A stretch of 10,101 bases of DNA from an uncultured Erysipelotrichaceae bacterium (GTDB taxonomy: Bacteria; Bacillota_I; Bacilli_A; RF39; UBA660): assembly GCA_902766815.1 (NCBI GenBank), contig CACXEZ010000150.1:1-10101 (forward strand). The letters are read 5' to 3'. Every line of letters begins with the position of its first letter. Within the stretch, counting starts at the first letter, position 1. Positions 1-6,241 of this stretch are shown here, piece by piece. The notes under the pieces were generated by a model that did no database searches, was not told the DNA's origin, and worked only from the letters and a program-made list of their open reading frames with translations. Made by a program: the position numbers and the translations under genes.

Positions 1-356
1 AAAGCATTCAAATAAGCAGGAAGAACTGCTGTTAGGGTTTTACCTTCTCCAGTTTTCATTTCAGCAATATTTCCATAATGAATAGCAAGGCCTCCCATTA
101 ATTGGCAATAGAATGGCTTCATTCCTACGCATCTATTTGCAGCTTCTCTTGCTACAGCGAATGCTTCTACTAGAATATCTTCTAATGTTTCGCCTTTGTC
201 TAGTCTCTCTTTAAATACATTAGTATATTCCTTTAGTTCTTTATCAGATAATTTAGATATTTCGGGATCTAGTGATTCTATTTGATTGGCTATTTCCTTA
301 AATCTTTTTAATTCTTTATATTCATTGTCAAATAATTTTTTAAATACTTTTAGCAT
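1..356 (-). CDS. secA: Protein translocase ATPase SecA (N-terminal part, cut by window edge)
   Basis: SecA is the motor ATPase that pushes unfolded preproteins through the SecYEG channel at the cytoplasmic face of the membrane. The 118 codons present, reading [19 protein letters not shown] onward, match the SecA amino terminus. They include the [27 protein letters not shown] helix, the conserved segment [21 protein letters not shown] and the Walker A motif MKTGEGKT at residues 100-107. The start ATG at 356 has a GGAG Shine-Dalgarno 8 nt upstream. The rest of the gene lies beyond position 1. It follows hpf, as in many Bacillota, but the hpf terminator and a possible promoter in the gap suggest it is transcribed separately. 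The identity is secure. Only the promoter assignment is uncertain. Confidence 0.97.
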   Translation of the reverse strand, partial: MLKVFKKLFDNEYKELKRFKEIANQIESLDPEISKLSDKELKEYTNVFKERLDKGETLEDILVEAFAVAREAANRCVGMKPFYCQLMGGLAIHYGNIAEMKTGEGKTLTAVLPAYLNA

Positions 357-377
357 TGTATCATCTCCATAACTAGT

Positions 378-407
378 ATTTTATCAAAATAACTAGGAAA
401 TTACTAG
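378..407 (-). promoter_or_regulatory. Possible secA promoter with three ACTAG repeats
   Basis: On the minus strand an extended -10 (TGATAAAAT, with TAAAAT at 378-383) lies about 22 nt upstream of the secA start codon. No good -35 box is present: the expected place, 401-406, reads TAGTAA. The pentamer ACTAG (plus strand) occurs at 372-376, 392-396 and 403-407, which is just downstream of the -10, in the spacer and over the -35 position. The first two starts are 20 nt apart and the last two 11 nt apart, close to two turns and one turn of the helix. An operator is possible but unproven. Confidence 0.4.
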
Positions 408-420
408 TGTTTTTTATTAA

Positions 421-455
421 TTAAAGAAAAGAAACTGATTTATTCACCAGTTTCT
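421..455 (-). terminator. Rho-independent terminator of hpf
   Basis: On the minus strand AGAAACTG (455-448) pairs perfectly with CAGTTTCT (437-430) around a 10-nt loop that contains the hpf stop codon. The tract TTTCTTT follows. The 8-bp stem and U-rich tail make a plausible intrinsic terminator between hpf and secA. The overlap with the end of the coding region is typical of compact AT-rich genomes. Confidence 0.75.
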
Positions 456-991
456 ATTACTCCATAATTTCCGTCTTTTCTTTTGTAAAGAATATGTATA
501 TTATCTGTATGAACATCTTTGTATATGAAGAAATCATGTCCGAGTAATTCCAATTCTAAGATTGCTTCTTCTTCATCCATTGGTTTCATTTCTAAAGTTT
601 TTCTTTTAACTATTTTTTTATTCTTATTTGCTTTTTCTTCTTCTTTGGTTAGTTCATATTCAAAATTAATCAATGTATTATCCTTTTTGATTTGTTTTTT
701 TACTTTAGCTTTGTTTTTTCTAATTTGTCCTTCTAATTTGTCTACGACTAAGTCAATAGCAGCATATAAATCATCATGTTCACTTTCACTTCTTAGAGTA
801 TACTTGTCATATGGAATTGTTACTTCAATTGCCTGATTCTTACCTTTTAGTTTAATTAATACTTTAGCATCGATGTCTTCATTTTTGAAGTATTTATCAA
901 TTCTAGATAATTTGGTTTCAATATATTCCTCTATTGCTTTTGTAACCCTAATTTTTTCTCCTCGAATACTACATTTCATATTTTTCACCAT
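440..991 (-). CDS. hpf: Ribosome hibernation promoting factor, long form (HPF)
   Basis: Long HPF binds the 30S decoding region in stationary phase and dimerises 70S ribosomes into inactive 100S particles. At 183 residues it has the usual long-form length. The N-terminal S30AE domain runs from about residue 5 to 105 (MKCSIRGEKIRVTKAIEEY, then SESEHDDLYAAIDLVVDKLEGQ). A charged linker follows at about 106-130. The C-terminal dimerisation domain holds the family signature GHDFFIYKDVHTDNIHILY and KRKDGNYGVIE. ATG at 991 has AGGA only 1 nt away. ATG at 979 (Met5), where the family homology begins, has GGTG 6 nt upstream and AGGA 13 nt upstream, so 979 may be the true start. It has its own promoter and terminator and sits next to secA, as in many Bacillota. 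Confidence 0.95.
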   Translation of the reverse strand: MVKNMKCSIRGEKIRVTKAIEEYIETKLSRIDKYFKNEDIDAKVLIKLKGKNQAIEVTIPYDKYTLRSESEHDDLYAAIDLVVDKLEGQIRKNKAKVKKQIKKDNTLINFEYELTKEEEKANKNKKIVKRKTLEMKPMDEEEAILELELLGHDFFIYKDVHTDNIHILYKRKDGNYGVIETGE

Positions 992-1010
992 ATCCTTTCT
1001 TGGTACTTTA

Positions 1011-1039
1011 ACTATATCATAAATATATTGAATTGAAAA
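1011..1039 (-). promoter_or_regulatory. hpf promoter (extended -10)
   Basis: On the minus strand TTTTCA (1039-1034) and TATAGT (1016-1011) are separated by 17 nt. TATAGT is preceded by TGA, giving an extended -10. The stretch ATTTATGATATAGT is identical over 14 bases to that in front of the five-gene operon at 7855. The predicted transcript start is about 1004, leaving a short leader before hpf. The -35 box is weak (TTTTCA), which fits reliance on the extended -10. Confidence 0.7.
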
Positions 1040-1071
1040 GTGAAAATAATTAATTTACAAAATTTCACATA

Positions 1072-1239
1072 TTATAACAGTGGATTTAGTATATTTTCAC
1101 AATTAGGACATCTTACTTTATTTACCGTTCCTTCTAATGTAATTATTTGTATTTTTTCGTTATCTTCTTCTATTTCTTCAACCAATAACACTTTTACTTT
1201 ATGATTCTTTAACCCCAATAATTCTTTTACTTCTTTCAT
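1072..1239 (-). pseudogene. Truncated ISL3-family transposase (N-terminal 55 codons)
   Basis: The ORF reads MKEVKELLGLKNHKVKVLLV, an acidic stretch EEIEEDNEK, IQIITLEGTVNKVRCPNCEN, then ILNPLL and stop. A short LLGL-type helix, then beta strands ending in a CPxC zinc-ribbon half-site, is how ISL3-type transposases begin. Full-length members run to 400-odd residues with a second zinc pair and a DDE catalytic domain, all absent here. The start at 1239 has a good Shine-Dalgarno (AAGGAG, 6 nt upstream), so a short peptide could still be made. A DNA-binding peptide exapted from the element is a remote alternative to plain decay. Confidence 0.65.
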
Positions 1240-1395
1240 TCATTACTCCTTCTGCAGTAATAAACTATTATTTCATTTTAAAGAATTCAACATCAATTAT
1301 ATATTTTTTACTAAAATTATGATATTATAAAAATACATATGAAATATTAATAGTTATTCTGCAATTTAATTATATAATATTTCATGTGTACTGTA

Positions 1396-1427
1396 AAAAC
1401 AGATGCCATTTTTTTGACATCTGTTTT
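1396..1427 (-). terminator. Hairpin terminator inside the IS remnant
   Basis: AAAACAGATG (1396-1405) and CATCTGTTTT (1418-1427) are perfect inverted repeats. On the minus strand the stem extends to 13 pairs with one G-U wobble, closes on an A-rich loop and ends in a UUUUU run, so it should work as an intrinsic terminator. The plus-strand version has a mismatch in place of the wobble but is also followed by TTTTATTTTT, so it may act in both directions. It is the first convincing terminator downstream of the five-gene operon that ends at 1648. Confidence 0.75.
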
Positions 1428-1440
1428 ATTTTTGTTATAA

Positions 1441-1464
1441 TTCCCCACCAGTTCGTGAAGAACC
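1441..1464 (-). repeat. Putative left terminal inverted repeat of the ISL3-like remnant
   Basis: On the minus strand the 24 bases start GGTTCTTCACGAAC and continue TGGTGGGGAA. They are conspicuously GC-rich against the surroundings and contain a small internal palindrome, GTTC...GAAC. The position, about 200 nt upstream of the transposase start, is right for a left end. The partner right end is missing from this window, so the repeat cannot be confirmed by comparison. Confidence 0.5.
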
Positions 1465-1647
1465 AATATTATTTTTTTCCAATAATAGATATGAATTTAA
1501 TTTAATGTAACAAATGTTGTCAATCATTTCATCTAATACATCTTCTAATAATATTCTCGATATCAAATTTATCACCTGATTTGAGGATAACATATTTTGA
1601 TATGGTTGTCATTCTATTCGACAAAACAAGACAAAACTAGAACTTAC
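1465..1647 (-). other. Unidentified broken coding fragment between IS remnant and operon
   Basis: No intact gene is visible between 1240 and 1647 apart from the IS parts. In this portion two minus-strand frames look coding in succession. The first has MTTISKYVILKSGDKFDIEN and stops at about 1530. The overlapping second frame continues with LLEDVLDEMIDNICYIKLNS and YLLLEKNN, then runs into the IS terminal repeat (IGSSRTGGEL) and stops. Dropping one base near 1543 would join them into one helical protein segment, so this may be a frameshifted gene cut by the IS insertion. I do not recognise the family. There is no ribosome binding site. Confidence 0.3.
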
Positions 1648-3246
1648 TTATTTATCTAATATTAGATTTTCAACGCTGATGTCTTTCTTTGTAATGGTTT
1701 TTAGTAATTTCTTTTGTTTTTTATCTTTTACATTAGAGGCATGTTTGATGATCGTTTTCTCATAGATATTCCTTATAAATCTTGCATTTCCAAAATTTTT
1801 CATATTTCTATTTTCATTAATGATTTTTTTTAGATAATCTATTGCTTCGTCTTCTACGATAAAGCCACTTTTTGTCATGAAACTCAAGAATATTTGTACT
1901 AATTCATCAGTGGTATAGTCATCAAACTCTAATGTGTAACCAATTCTTGATACAATTCCTGAATTGGAATTTAGAAAATCTTGCATTTCTTTGGTATAAC
2001 CTGCAAATATAACTACTAATTTATCTCGATAATTTTCCATTGCCTGAATTAGAGTTGCAATGGCTTCTGCATTATAGGAATTATTATTTCCAACGGCCAA
2101 GCTATAGGCCTCATCAATAAATAGTACACCATTTAAGCTTTTTTCAATTACTGACATGGTCTTTGGTGCTGTTTGTCCAACGTATTCTGCTACTAAATCT
2201 TTGACAGATGTTTCTACTAATTTATTTTCTTTTATATAACCTAATTCATATAGAATATTGGCTATAATTCTAGCAATGGTTGTTTTCCCAGTACCAGGAT
2301 TACCTAAAAATACCATATGTAGATTTAAATCTTTAATTTTTAGATTATCTTTGGTTTTTTCTTTTAAGTTCATTACATCTACTAATTCATATAAAACTTT
2401 CTTTACTTTTTCTAAGCCAACTAATTCATTTAATTCTTCAAATATCTCATCTATATTTTTACGTATTTCTAGTGGAGGTATACTTTTGTGAAAAGATATA
2501 TATTTGATTAAGTCATTTTGATACTTTATATAATTTTTATCTTTATCATAGGTTTTTCCTATATAGTCAAGTAACTTTATTTTTAAATCATCACTTACTT
2601 CTATTTGCTTTAAGATATATTGATAAATATCTTGTATATCTGGACTTATGCCTGTTAAAGTAAATTCGAAGTACTCTTTTCTTAGACTTTCTCTTCCTAA
2701 AAAGATGGTATCAATTTCTTCTTTTGTTCCGGATAGTATTGTTAGTAATTTGCTATCTTTCTTTAGTAGTTCTTCTAGTTCATAGAAGAATTTTCTGATA
2801 CTTTTTTCTTCTTCTAGGTTGATACCTTTTACATTACTAAGAGTAAGAAAAGAAATGTCGGAGAAGTTTAGATTGCTTTCTAATTTATAAAATGATATAT
2901 CTTTTCTATATTCACCTTTAATATAATTAAAATAGTTAGCTGCCTCATATAGAATATCTTCTACTTTTTTCTTTATTTCATCATTGTTTACTTCTAAAAT
3001 CACAGAGAATGGAATATAATTGTTTTCTAATTTTTCATGATACTTTCTCATATATTCTATCATTTTCTTAAGTAATTCTTTAGATTCATTAGTAAGATAT
3101 AGGCAATCAATTTTTTGAAAAAGGTCTGTCATTTCTTCTTGACTAGACCTTTCATTTTTATTTAGTTCTAATGTTTTATCTTCTAGATCTTTTTCTACTC
3201 CAAAGAAGTCTTTATAAATATCTTTAAAATAATCTTTTGTATTCAT
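1648..3246 (-). CDS. CbxX/CfxQ-family AAA+ ATPase with degenerate N-terminal AAA domain
   Basis: This is an AAA+ ATPase of the CbxX/CfxQ (SpoVK-like) group, whose members remodel protein complexes by ATP-driven threading. The active domain covers about residues 270-505: entry segment LNELVGLEKVKKVLYELVD, Walker A GNPGTGKTT (315-323), Walker B VLFIDEA (374-380), sensor 1 VVIFAGYT, candidate arginine finger R434 in SGIVSR, and the sensor 2 segment FGNARFIRNIYE. Residues 80-255 look like a second, dead copy: LLTILSGTKEEIDTIFLG and LRKEYFEFTLTGISPDIQ line up with VVIFAGYTKEMQDF and VSRIGYTLEFDDYTTDE, but without Walker motifs. It is the last gene of the operon, 10 nt after telA, with GAGGG 6 nt before the ATG. 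The protein is predicted cytoplasmic. Its substrate is unknown, and TelA or XpaC are natural candidates. Confidence 0.9.
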   Translation of the reverse strand: MNTKDYFKDIYKDFFGVEKDLEDKTLELNKNERSSQEEMTDLFQKIDCLYLTNESKELLKKMIEYMRKYHEKLENNYIPFSVILEVNNDEIKKKVEDILYEAANYFNYIKGEYRKDISFYKLESNLNFSDISFLTLSNVKGINLEEEKSIRKFFYELEELLKKDSKLLTILSGTKEEIDTIFLGRESLRKEYFEFTLTGISPDIQDIYQYILKQIEVSDDLKIKLLDYIGKTYDKDKNYIKYQNDLIKYISFHKSIPPLEIRKNIDEIFEELNELVGLEKVKKVLYELVDVMNLKEKTKDNLKIKDLNLHMVFLGNPGTGKTTIARIIANILYELGYIKENKLVETSVKDLVAEYVGQTAPKTMSVIEKSLNGVLFIDEAYSLAVGNNNSYNAEAIATLIQAMENYRDKLVVIFAGYTKEMQDFLNSNSGIVSRIGYTLEFDDYTTDELVQIFLSFMTKSGFIVEDEAIDYLKKIINENRNMKNFGNARFIRNIYEKTIIKHASNVKDKKQKKLLKTITKKDISVENLILDK

Positions 3247-3256
3247 GAGTATCCCT

Positions 3257-4411
3257 CTATTTTTCTACATGTATTTCTAACATTTTATCCTTTAGTTCTT
3301 TTTCGATATCTTCTAGTACTTTTTCAGCTTCTTGACGTTTGACTCTACCATTTTTATGAATCTCGATTACTTTATCTAATGTTTCAATTAAATCTTGGTT
3401 AGTTTTTTGTAGAGTTTCAATATTTACAATAGCTTTTTCAGATTCCTCTGCTATTTCAATCGATCCTTGTTTTAATGTTTCACTATTTTTTACTAACATA
3501 TCATTGGTTAGTTTTGACACAGCTTGTTGACTTTTTAAGGCTTGTTTTGCATTGTTGATACCCAATGCTAAAACCATTTGATTTTTCCATAATGGAATGG
3601 TATTTGTAATAGAACTTTGAATTTTTTCTACTAGTTCTGCTTCATTATTTTGAAGAAGTCTAATTTGTGGAGCCATTTGAATGGAAATGATTCTTGTTGT
3701 TTTTAAATCGTAGATTTTCTTTTCAAAGCGATTAATCATATTTTCCATATCATTTACTTTTTGAATATCTAATTGTTCTCCAGATTTTTCTGCTTTTTCT
3801 CTTAATTCTGGTAATACTTTATTTCTTAGTTCTTCTATTTTTCTTTCTCCAGCGATGATATATAGAGAAATTTCTTTAAAATATTCTAAATTTTTTTCAT
3901 ACATGGTATCAAAGATACTAATATCTTTTAGCATTTGTAATTTATCTTTTTCTAAGCCAGTTTCTATGGTGTCAATATTTTTTTCGATCTTACTATATTT
4001 TGCAATAATAAAGTCTACTTCTTTTTTAGCATTATTAAATAGTTTGTTAAATATTCCTTTCTTACTACCGGTAGAAATATCTGAATCAAATGATTTAATT
4101 TGGCTTACTAAATTTGATAGTAAATCTCCTACTTCTCCTGTATTTTTAGTTTTAACATCTTCTAGGATGCTATCTGAAAACTTTGATATTTTCTCTTGAG
4201 CTGATGATCCATATTGCAATACTTGAGTTGCATCACTTACATCTATTTTAGAGTTAAACTCTTCAATAGCCTTTTTTTCTTCTTCTGATAGAGCTTCATA
4301 GTTTAGGGATTCCTCTATCTTTTCGTCAGTTATTTTTTTCACACTTACTAACTCATTCACTTCTTTTTCATTTACTTTTTCTTCTACTTTTAATTCTAAA
4401 TTATTCATCAT
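3257..4411 (-). CDS. TelA-family protein (toxic anion resistance / YaaN-like)
   Basis: The TelA (KlaA, YaaN) family is named for plasmid tellurite resistance, but most chromosomal members have no defined biochemistry and are tied to envelope or antimicrobial stress. The 384 residues match the usual length. The family core is clear at residues 225-285: NRFEKKIYDLKTTRIISIQM, then APQIRLLQNNEAELVEKIQ, SSITNTIPLWKNQMVLALG. The rest is almost entirely charged, helical, coiled-coil-like sequence with no membrane segment, so it is predicted cytoplasmic. AGGAGG overlaps the preceding gene's TAG stop. It lies 3 nt from the ATG at 4411 and 6 nt from the ATG at 4408, so the second may be preferred. It is fourth in the operon. 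The nearby xpaC recalls the B. subtilis xpaC-yaaN pair. Confidence 0.92.
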   Translation of the reverse strand: MMNNLELKVEEKVNEKEVNELVSVKKITDEKIEESLNYEALSEEEKKAIEEFNSKIDVSDATQVLQYGSSAQEKISKFSDSILEDVKTKNTGEVGDLLSNLVSQIKSFDSDISTGSKKGIFNKLFNNAKKEVDFIIAKYSKIEKNIDTIETGLEKDKLQMLKDISIFDTMYEKNLEYFKEISLYIIAGERKIEELRNKVLPELREKAEKSGEQLDIQKVNDMENMINRFEKKIYDLKTTRIISIQMAPQIRLLQNNEAELVEKIQSSITNTIPLWKNQMVLALGINNAKQALKSQQAVSKLTNDMLVKNSETLKQGSIEIAEESEKAIVNIETLQKTNQDLIETLDKVIEIHKNGRVKRQEAEKVLEDIEKELKDKMLEIHVEK

Positions 4412-4418
4412 TTTCCTC

Positions 4419-5627
4419 CTAATTTTCTTTTAAATACTCTATTAATTTATTATAGGTATCCATTTTTAAACTGGTTACTGTACTAGTAATACTTTGAGGT
4501 ACTCCTATACCAATACTTGATACGTCGTAAGTTCCTCCAGAGATTCCAGTTCTAAAACCATATTTTTCCCAAGCAATTTGTTGAATTTCCTTATCTTCTA
4601 GTGCTTTATATAATTCTCCACCTTTTTCTGTAAATACAGCAAAGCAATGGGAATTCCAAATGGTTGGTGTTGGATATAAAATTCTTATTTCATCTTTTAC
4701 TTGGTCAAAGGCATCTGGACTAGAATTGGCAAAATCAATCATACTTTTTTCATAATCTACAATCATTGGTTCGCCACCCATACCCGTTTTTAGATATCTT
4801 TCAAATAAATCGGCCGGGGTGTTATTCATGTATCCTGATTTGGTATAAAATTCCTTTAATTTTGGTAAATTATTGTCAATATTTTCATTTGTTACTTGTC
4901 CACCACTTAGTATTGATAATAAAAGACCATAATAGGTTGCTCCAGGTGAAGAAGATACAGGATCTGTTGATGCTATATTAATGGTTCCATATAAACTTGT
5001 TAGCCCTATATCAGACCACTTTTTTCCTTCTAAGATGTAACTGATTAATTTGTTCATATCTGTAATGTAGTAAACACCATCTTGCTCTGTTACTATATTT
5101 TCTCTTATAAGGGCATCTACCACATCTTTCCAGCTATAAATTACGATTGGTGTATTCAAGGTAAGTCCTCCATCTAAGACAGTGTAACGATCACTTTCTC
5201 CTTCTTCTTTATTGGGAGATAATTTATAATAGTCATAAAATCTTTGGTCGGAAGTAAATAAGGCATCATATTTGGATACGTTATTAGATAAAATAGTAAT
5301 TTTCTCTCCTTCTTGCATTTTATTTATGATACTTGTGTTTCCTAGACCAACTGATTCTCTTATTAATGGTAGAGTTACGGTTTTTCCGTTGCTCCACGTA
5401 TCATAGGTAACGTTTAAATGGTATTTTTTTTCTAATATTTTTTTGACATTTTTATCTGCTAGAAAATCTTCTTTTCCTCCACCGGTTGCAACATAAACAT
5501 TGGTAAGATTTCCAGTTATTATCGATCCTTCTTTATCATTAATTAATTTTATTCCTATAATAATTAATATTAAGATAATGAAGATGACAATACCCATGAT
5601 GGTTTTCTTATTTTTCATCTTCTTCAC
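4419..5627 (-). CDS. Membrane-anchored extracellular solute-binding-like protein
   Basis: A single hydrophobic helix (about residues 10-29) follows a KKMKNKK start, and no lipobox cysteine is present, so the protein is probably held by an uncleaved N-terminal anchor with the rest outside. Residues 40-400 resemble a periplasmic-binding-protein fold (family 11 type): VYVATGGGKEDFL, YDALFTSDQRF, TPIVIYSWKDVVDAL, then IASTDPVSSSPGATYYGLLL. The last motif parallels SSVTKTNTGATTYLSFL in the VWA gene two places upstream, so the two are probably paralogous. No ABC permease is nearby, which argues for sensing rather than import. GTG at 5627 has a Shine-Dalgarno only 1-2 nt away. ATG at 5618 (Met4) is better placed. 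It overlaps xpaC by 20 or 11 nt accordingly. Confidence 0.75.
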   Translation of the reverse strand: MKKMKNKKTIMGIVIFIILILIIIGIKLINDKEGSIITGNLTNVYVATGGGKEDFLADKNVKKILEKKYHLNVTYDTWSNGKTVTLPLIRESVGLGNTSIINKMQEGEKITILSNNVSKYDALFTSDQRFYDYYKLSPNKEEGESDRYTVLDGGLTLNTPIVIYSWKDVVDALIRENIVTEQDGVYYITDMNKLISYILEGKKWSDIGLTSLYGTINIASTDPVSSSPGATYYGLLLSILSGGQVTNENIDNNLPKLKEFYTKSGYMNNTPADLFERYLKTGMGGEPMIVDYEKSMIDFANSSPDAFDQVKDEIRILYPTPTIWNSHCFAVFTEKGGELYKALEDKEIQQIAWEKYGFRTGISGGTYDVSSIGIGVPQSITSTVTSLKMDTYNKLIEYLKEN

Positions 5628-6240
5628 TTCCTTTCATTAATAAATTATCTCCTACGATACCATCCGCTTTTAACATTAGATCGTATACTTTCATTTCAGC
5701 ATCTGCATCGATTAAATCTTTTTGATATAGAGAGGACAAAATGGTTTCAAATGCTTCTTTGGTTTCTGCTATCATTTTATCTGCTTTTATCATAAATTCT
5801 TTTCCTTCTTTAGATAGTAACTTTTTATTTTCAATCTCATCATAGCGGATAACTATTTTTAGTAGTACTGGTAGGTAGTAATCAAAAAAATTATCGATTC
5901 TTTCGGCTTTTTTTGGTGTATTTTCTACTACTTCTAGAATTTTGTTTACCGTTTCATGAATAGCATTTAAATTCTTTCTTGTATCAAGTTTTTCTATTTT
6001 AGGAATCATCTGTAATATTTCCTTGTTTTGTTTTTTTGCAGTATTAATTTTATCATAAAGACTTCGATTGGTTTCTTTTAGTGTTTCTTTTGGTTTTATA
6101 CCCGATAGCATTAATTCACTTGCTCCAAAGGCAGAAATGCCAATGATTAGCGATGGGGCTAAAGCTACGGATAAGCCTAAGTAAGGTAGAGCAAAGAAGG
6201 TACTTCCTAATACGGCTGAAACAATTTCTTTATTTTTCAT
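5608..6240 (-). CDS. XpaC-family membrane protein
   Basis: The XpaC family was named from hydrolysis of 5-bromo-4-chloroindolyl phosphate in Bacillus, but its true function is unknown. The 210 residues start with a hydrophobic stretch (about 6-46) long enough for two membrane helices. A cytoplasmic, mostly helical region follows. The family signature is FFDYYLPVLLKIVIRYDEIE at residues 118-137, with a further helical pair to the C-terminus (LSSLYQKDLIDADAEMKVYD). The start codon is 1 nt after the VWA gene's stop, with AAGGAG 11 nt upstream, so translation is probably coupled. The next gene overlaps its 3' end. Pairing with a TelA protein is a recurring arrangement and supports the call. It would link the outside binding proteins to TelA and the ATPase inside. 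Confidence 0.88.
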   Translation of the reverse strand: MKNKEIVSAVLGSTFFALPYLGLSVALAPSLIIGISAFGASELMLSGIKPKETLKETNRSLYDKINTAKKQNKEILQMIPKIEKLDTRKNLNAIHETVNKILEVVENTPKKAERIDNFFDYYLPVLLKIVIRYDEIENKKLLSKEGKEFMIKADKMIAETKEAFETILSSLYQKDLIDADAEMKVYDLMLKADGIVGDNLLMKGSEEDEK

Positions 6241-6241
6241 G

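Larger units (their letters stand above)
1072..1464 (-). mobile_element. Left-end remnant of an ISL3-like insertion sequence
   Basis: The block holds, in order on the minus strand, a terminal-repeat-like sequence beginning GGTTCTTCACGAAC (1464-1441), a hairpin with a U-rich tail (1427-1396), an AT-rich leader, and the first 55 codons of an ISL3-type transposase. It then stops abruptly at about 1072. This is the layout of an insertion sequence left end with a transcription-blocking hairpin in front of the transposase. The catalytic part and the right terminal repeat are not present before hpf. Assignment to ISL3 rests on the transposase N-terminus and on terminal repeats beginning GG, recalled from family knowledge rather than from a search. 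Confidence 0.6.

Noticed and set aside
519..836. Plus-strand open frame opposite hpf, and similar plus-strand frames at 2258-2491, 3855-4199, 4766-4981, 6804-7052, 7692-7895 and 9262-9489
   Set aside because: Each lies opposite a well-supported minus-strand gene, has low-complexity hydrophobic or Ser/Leu/Phe-rich sequence typical of AT-rich antisense frames, and shows no known motif.
1240..1395. Possible small RNA or riboswitch in the AT-rich stretch before the transposase fragment
   Set aside because: No stable GC-containing helices or conserved riboswitch core are visible apart from the terminator hairpin. It reads as ordinary AT-rich IS leader.
1606..1625. TTTTGTCGAA on the minus strand, resembling a Spo0A box
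   Set aside because: It is a single short match in AT-rich debris, not placed at a promoter. Nothing else in the window speaks for Spo0A control.
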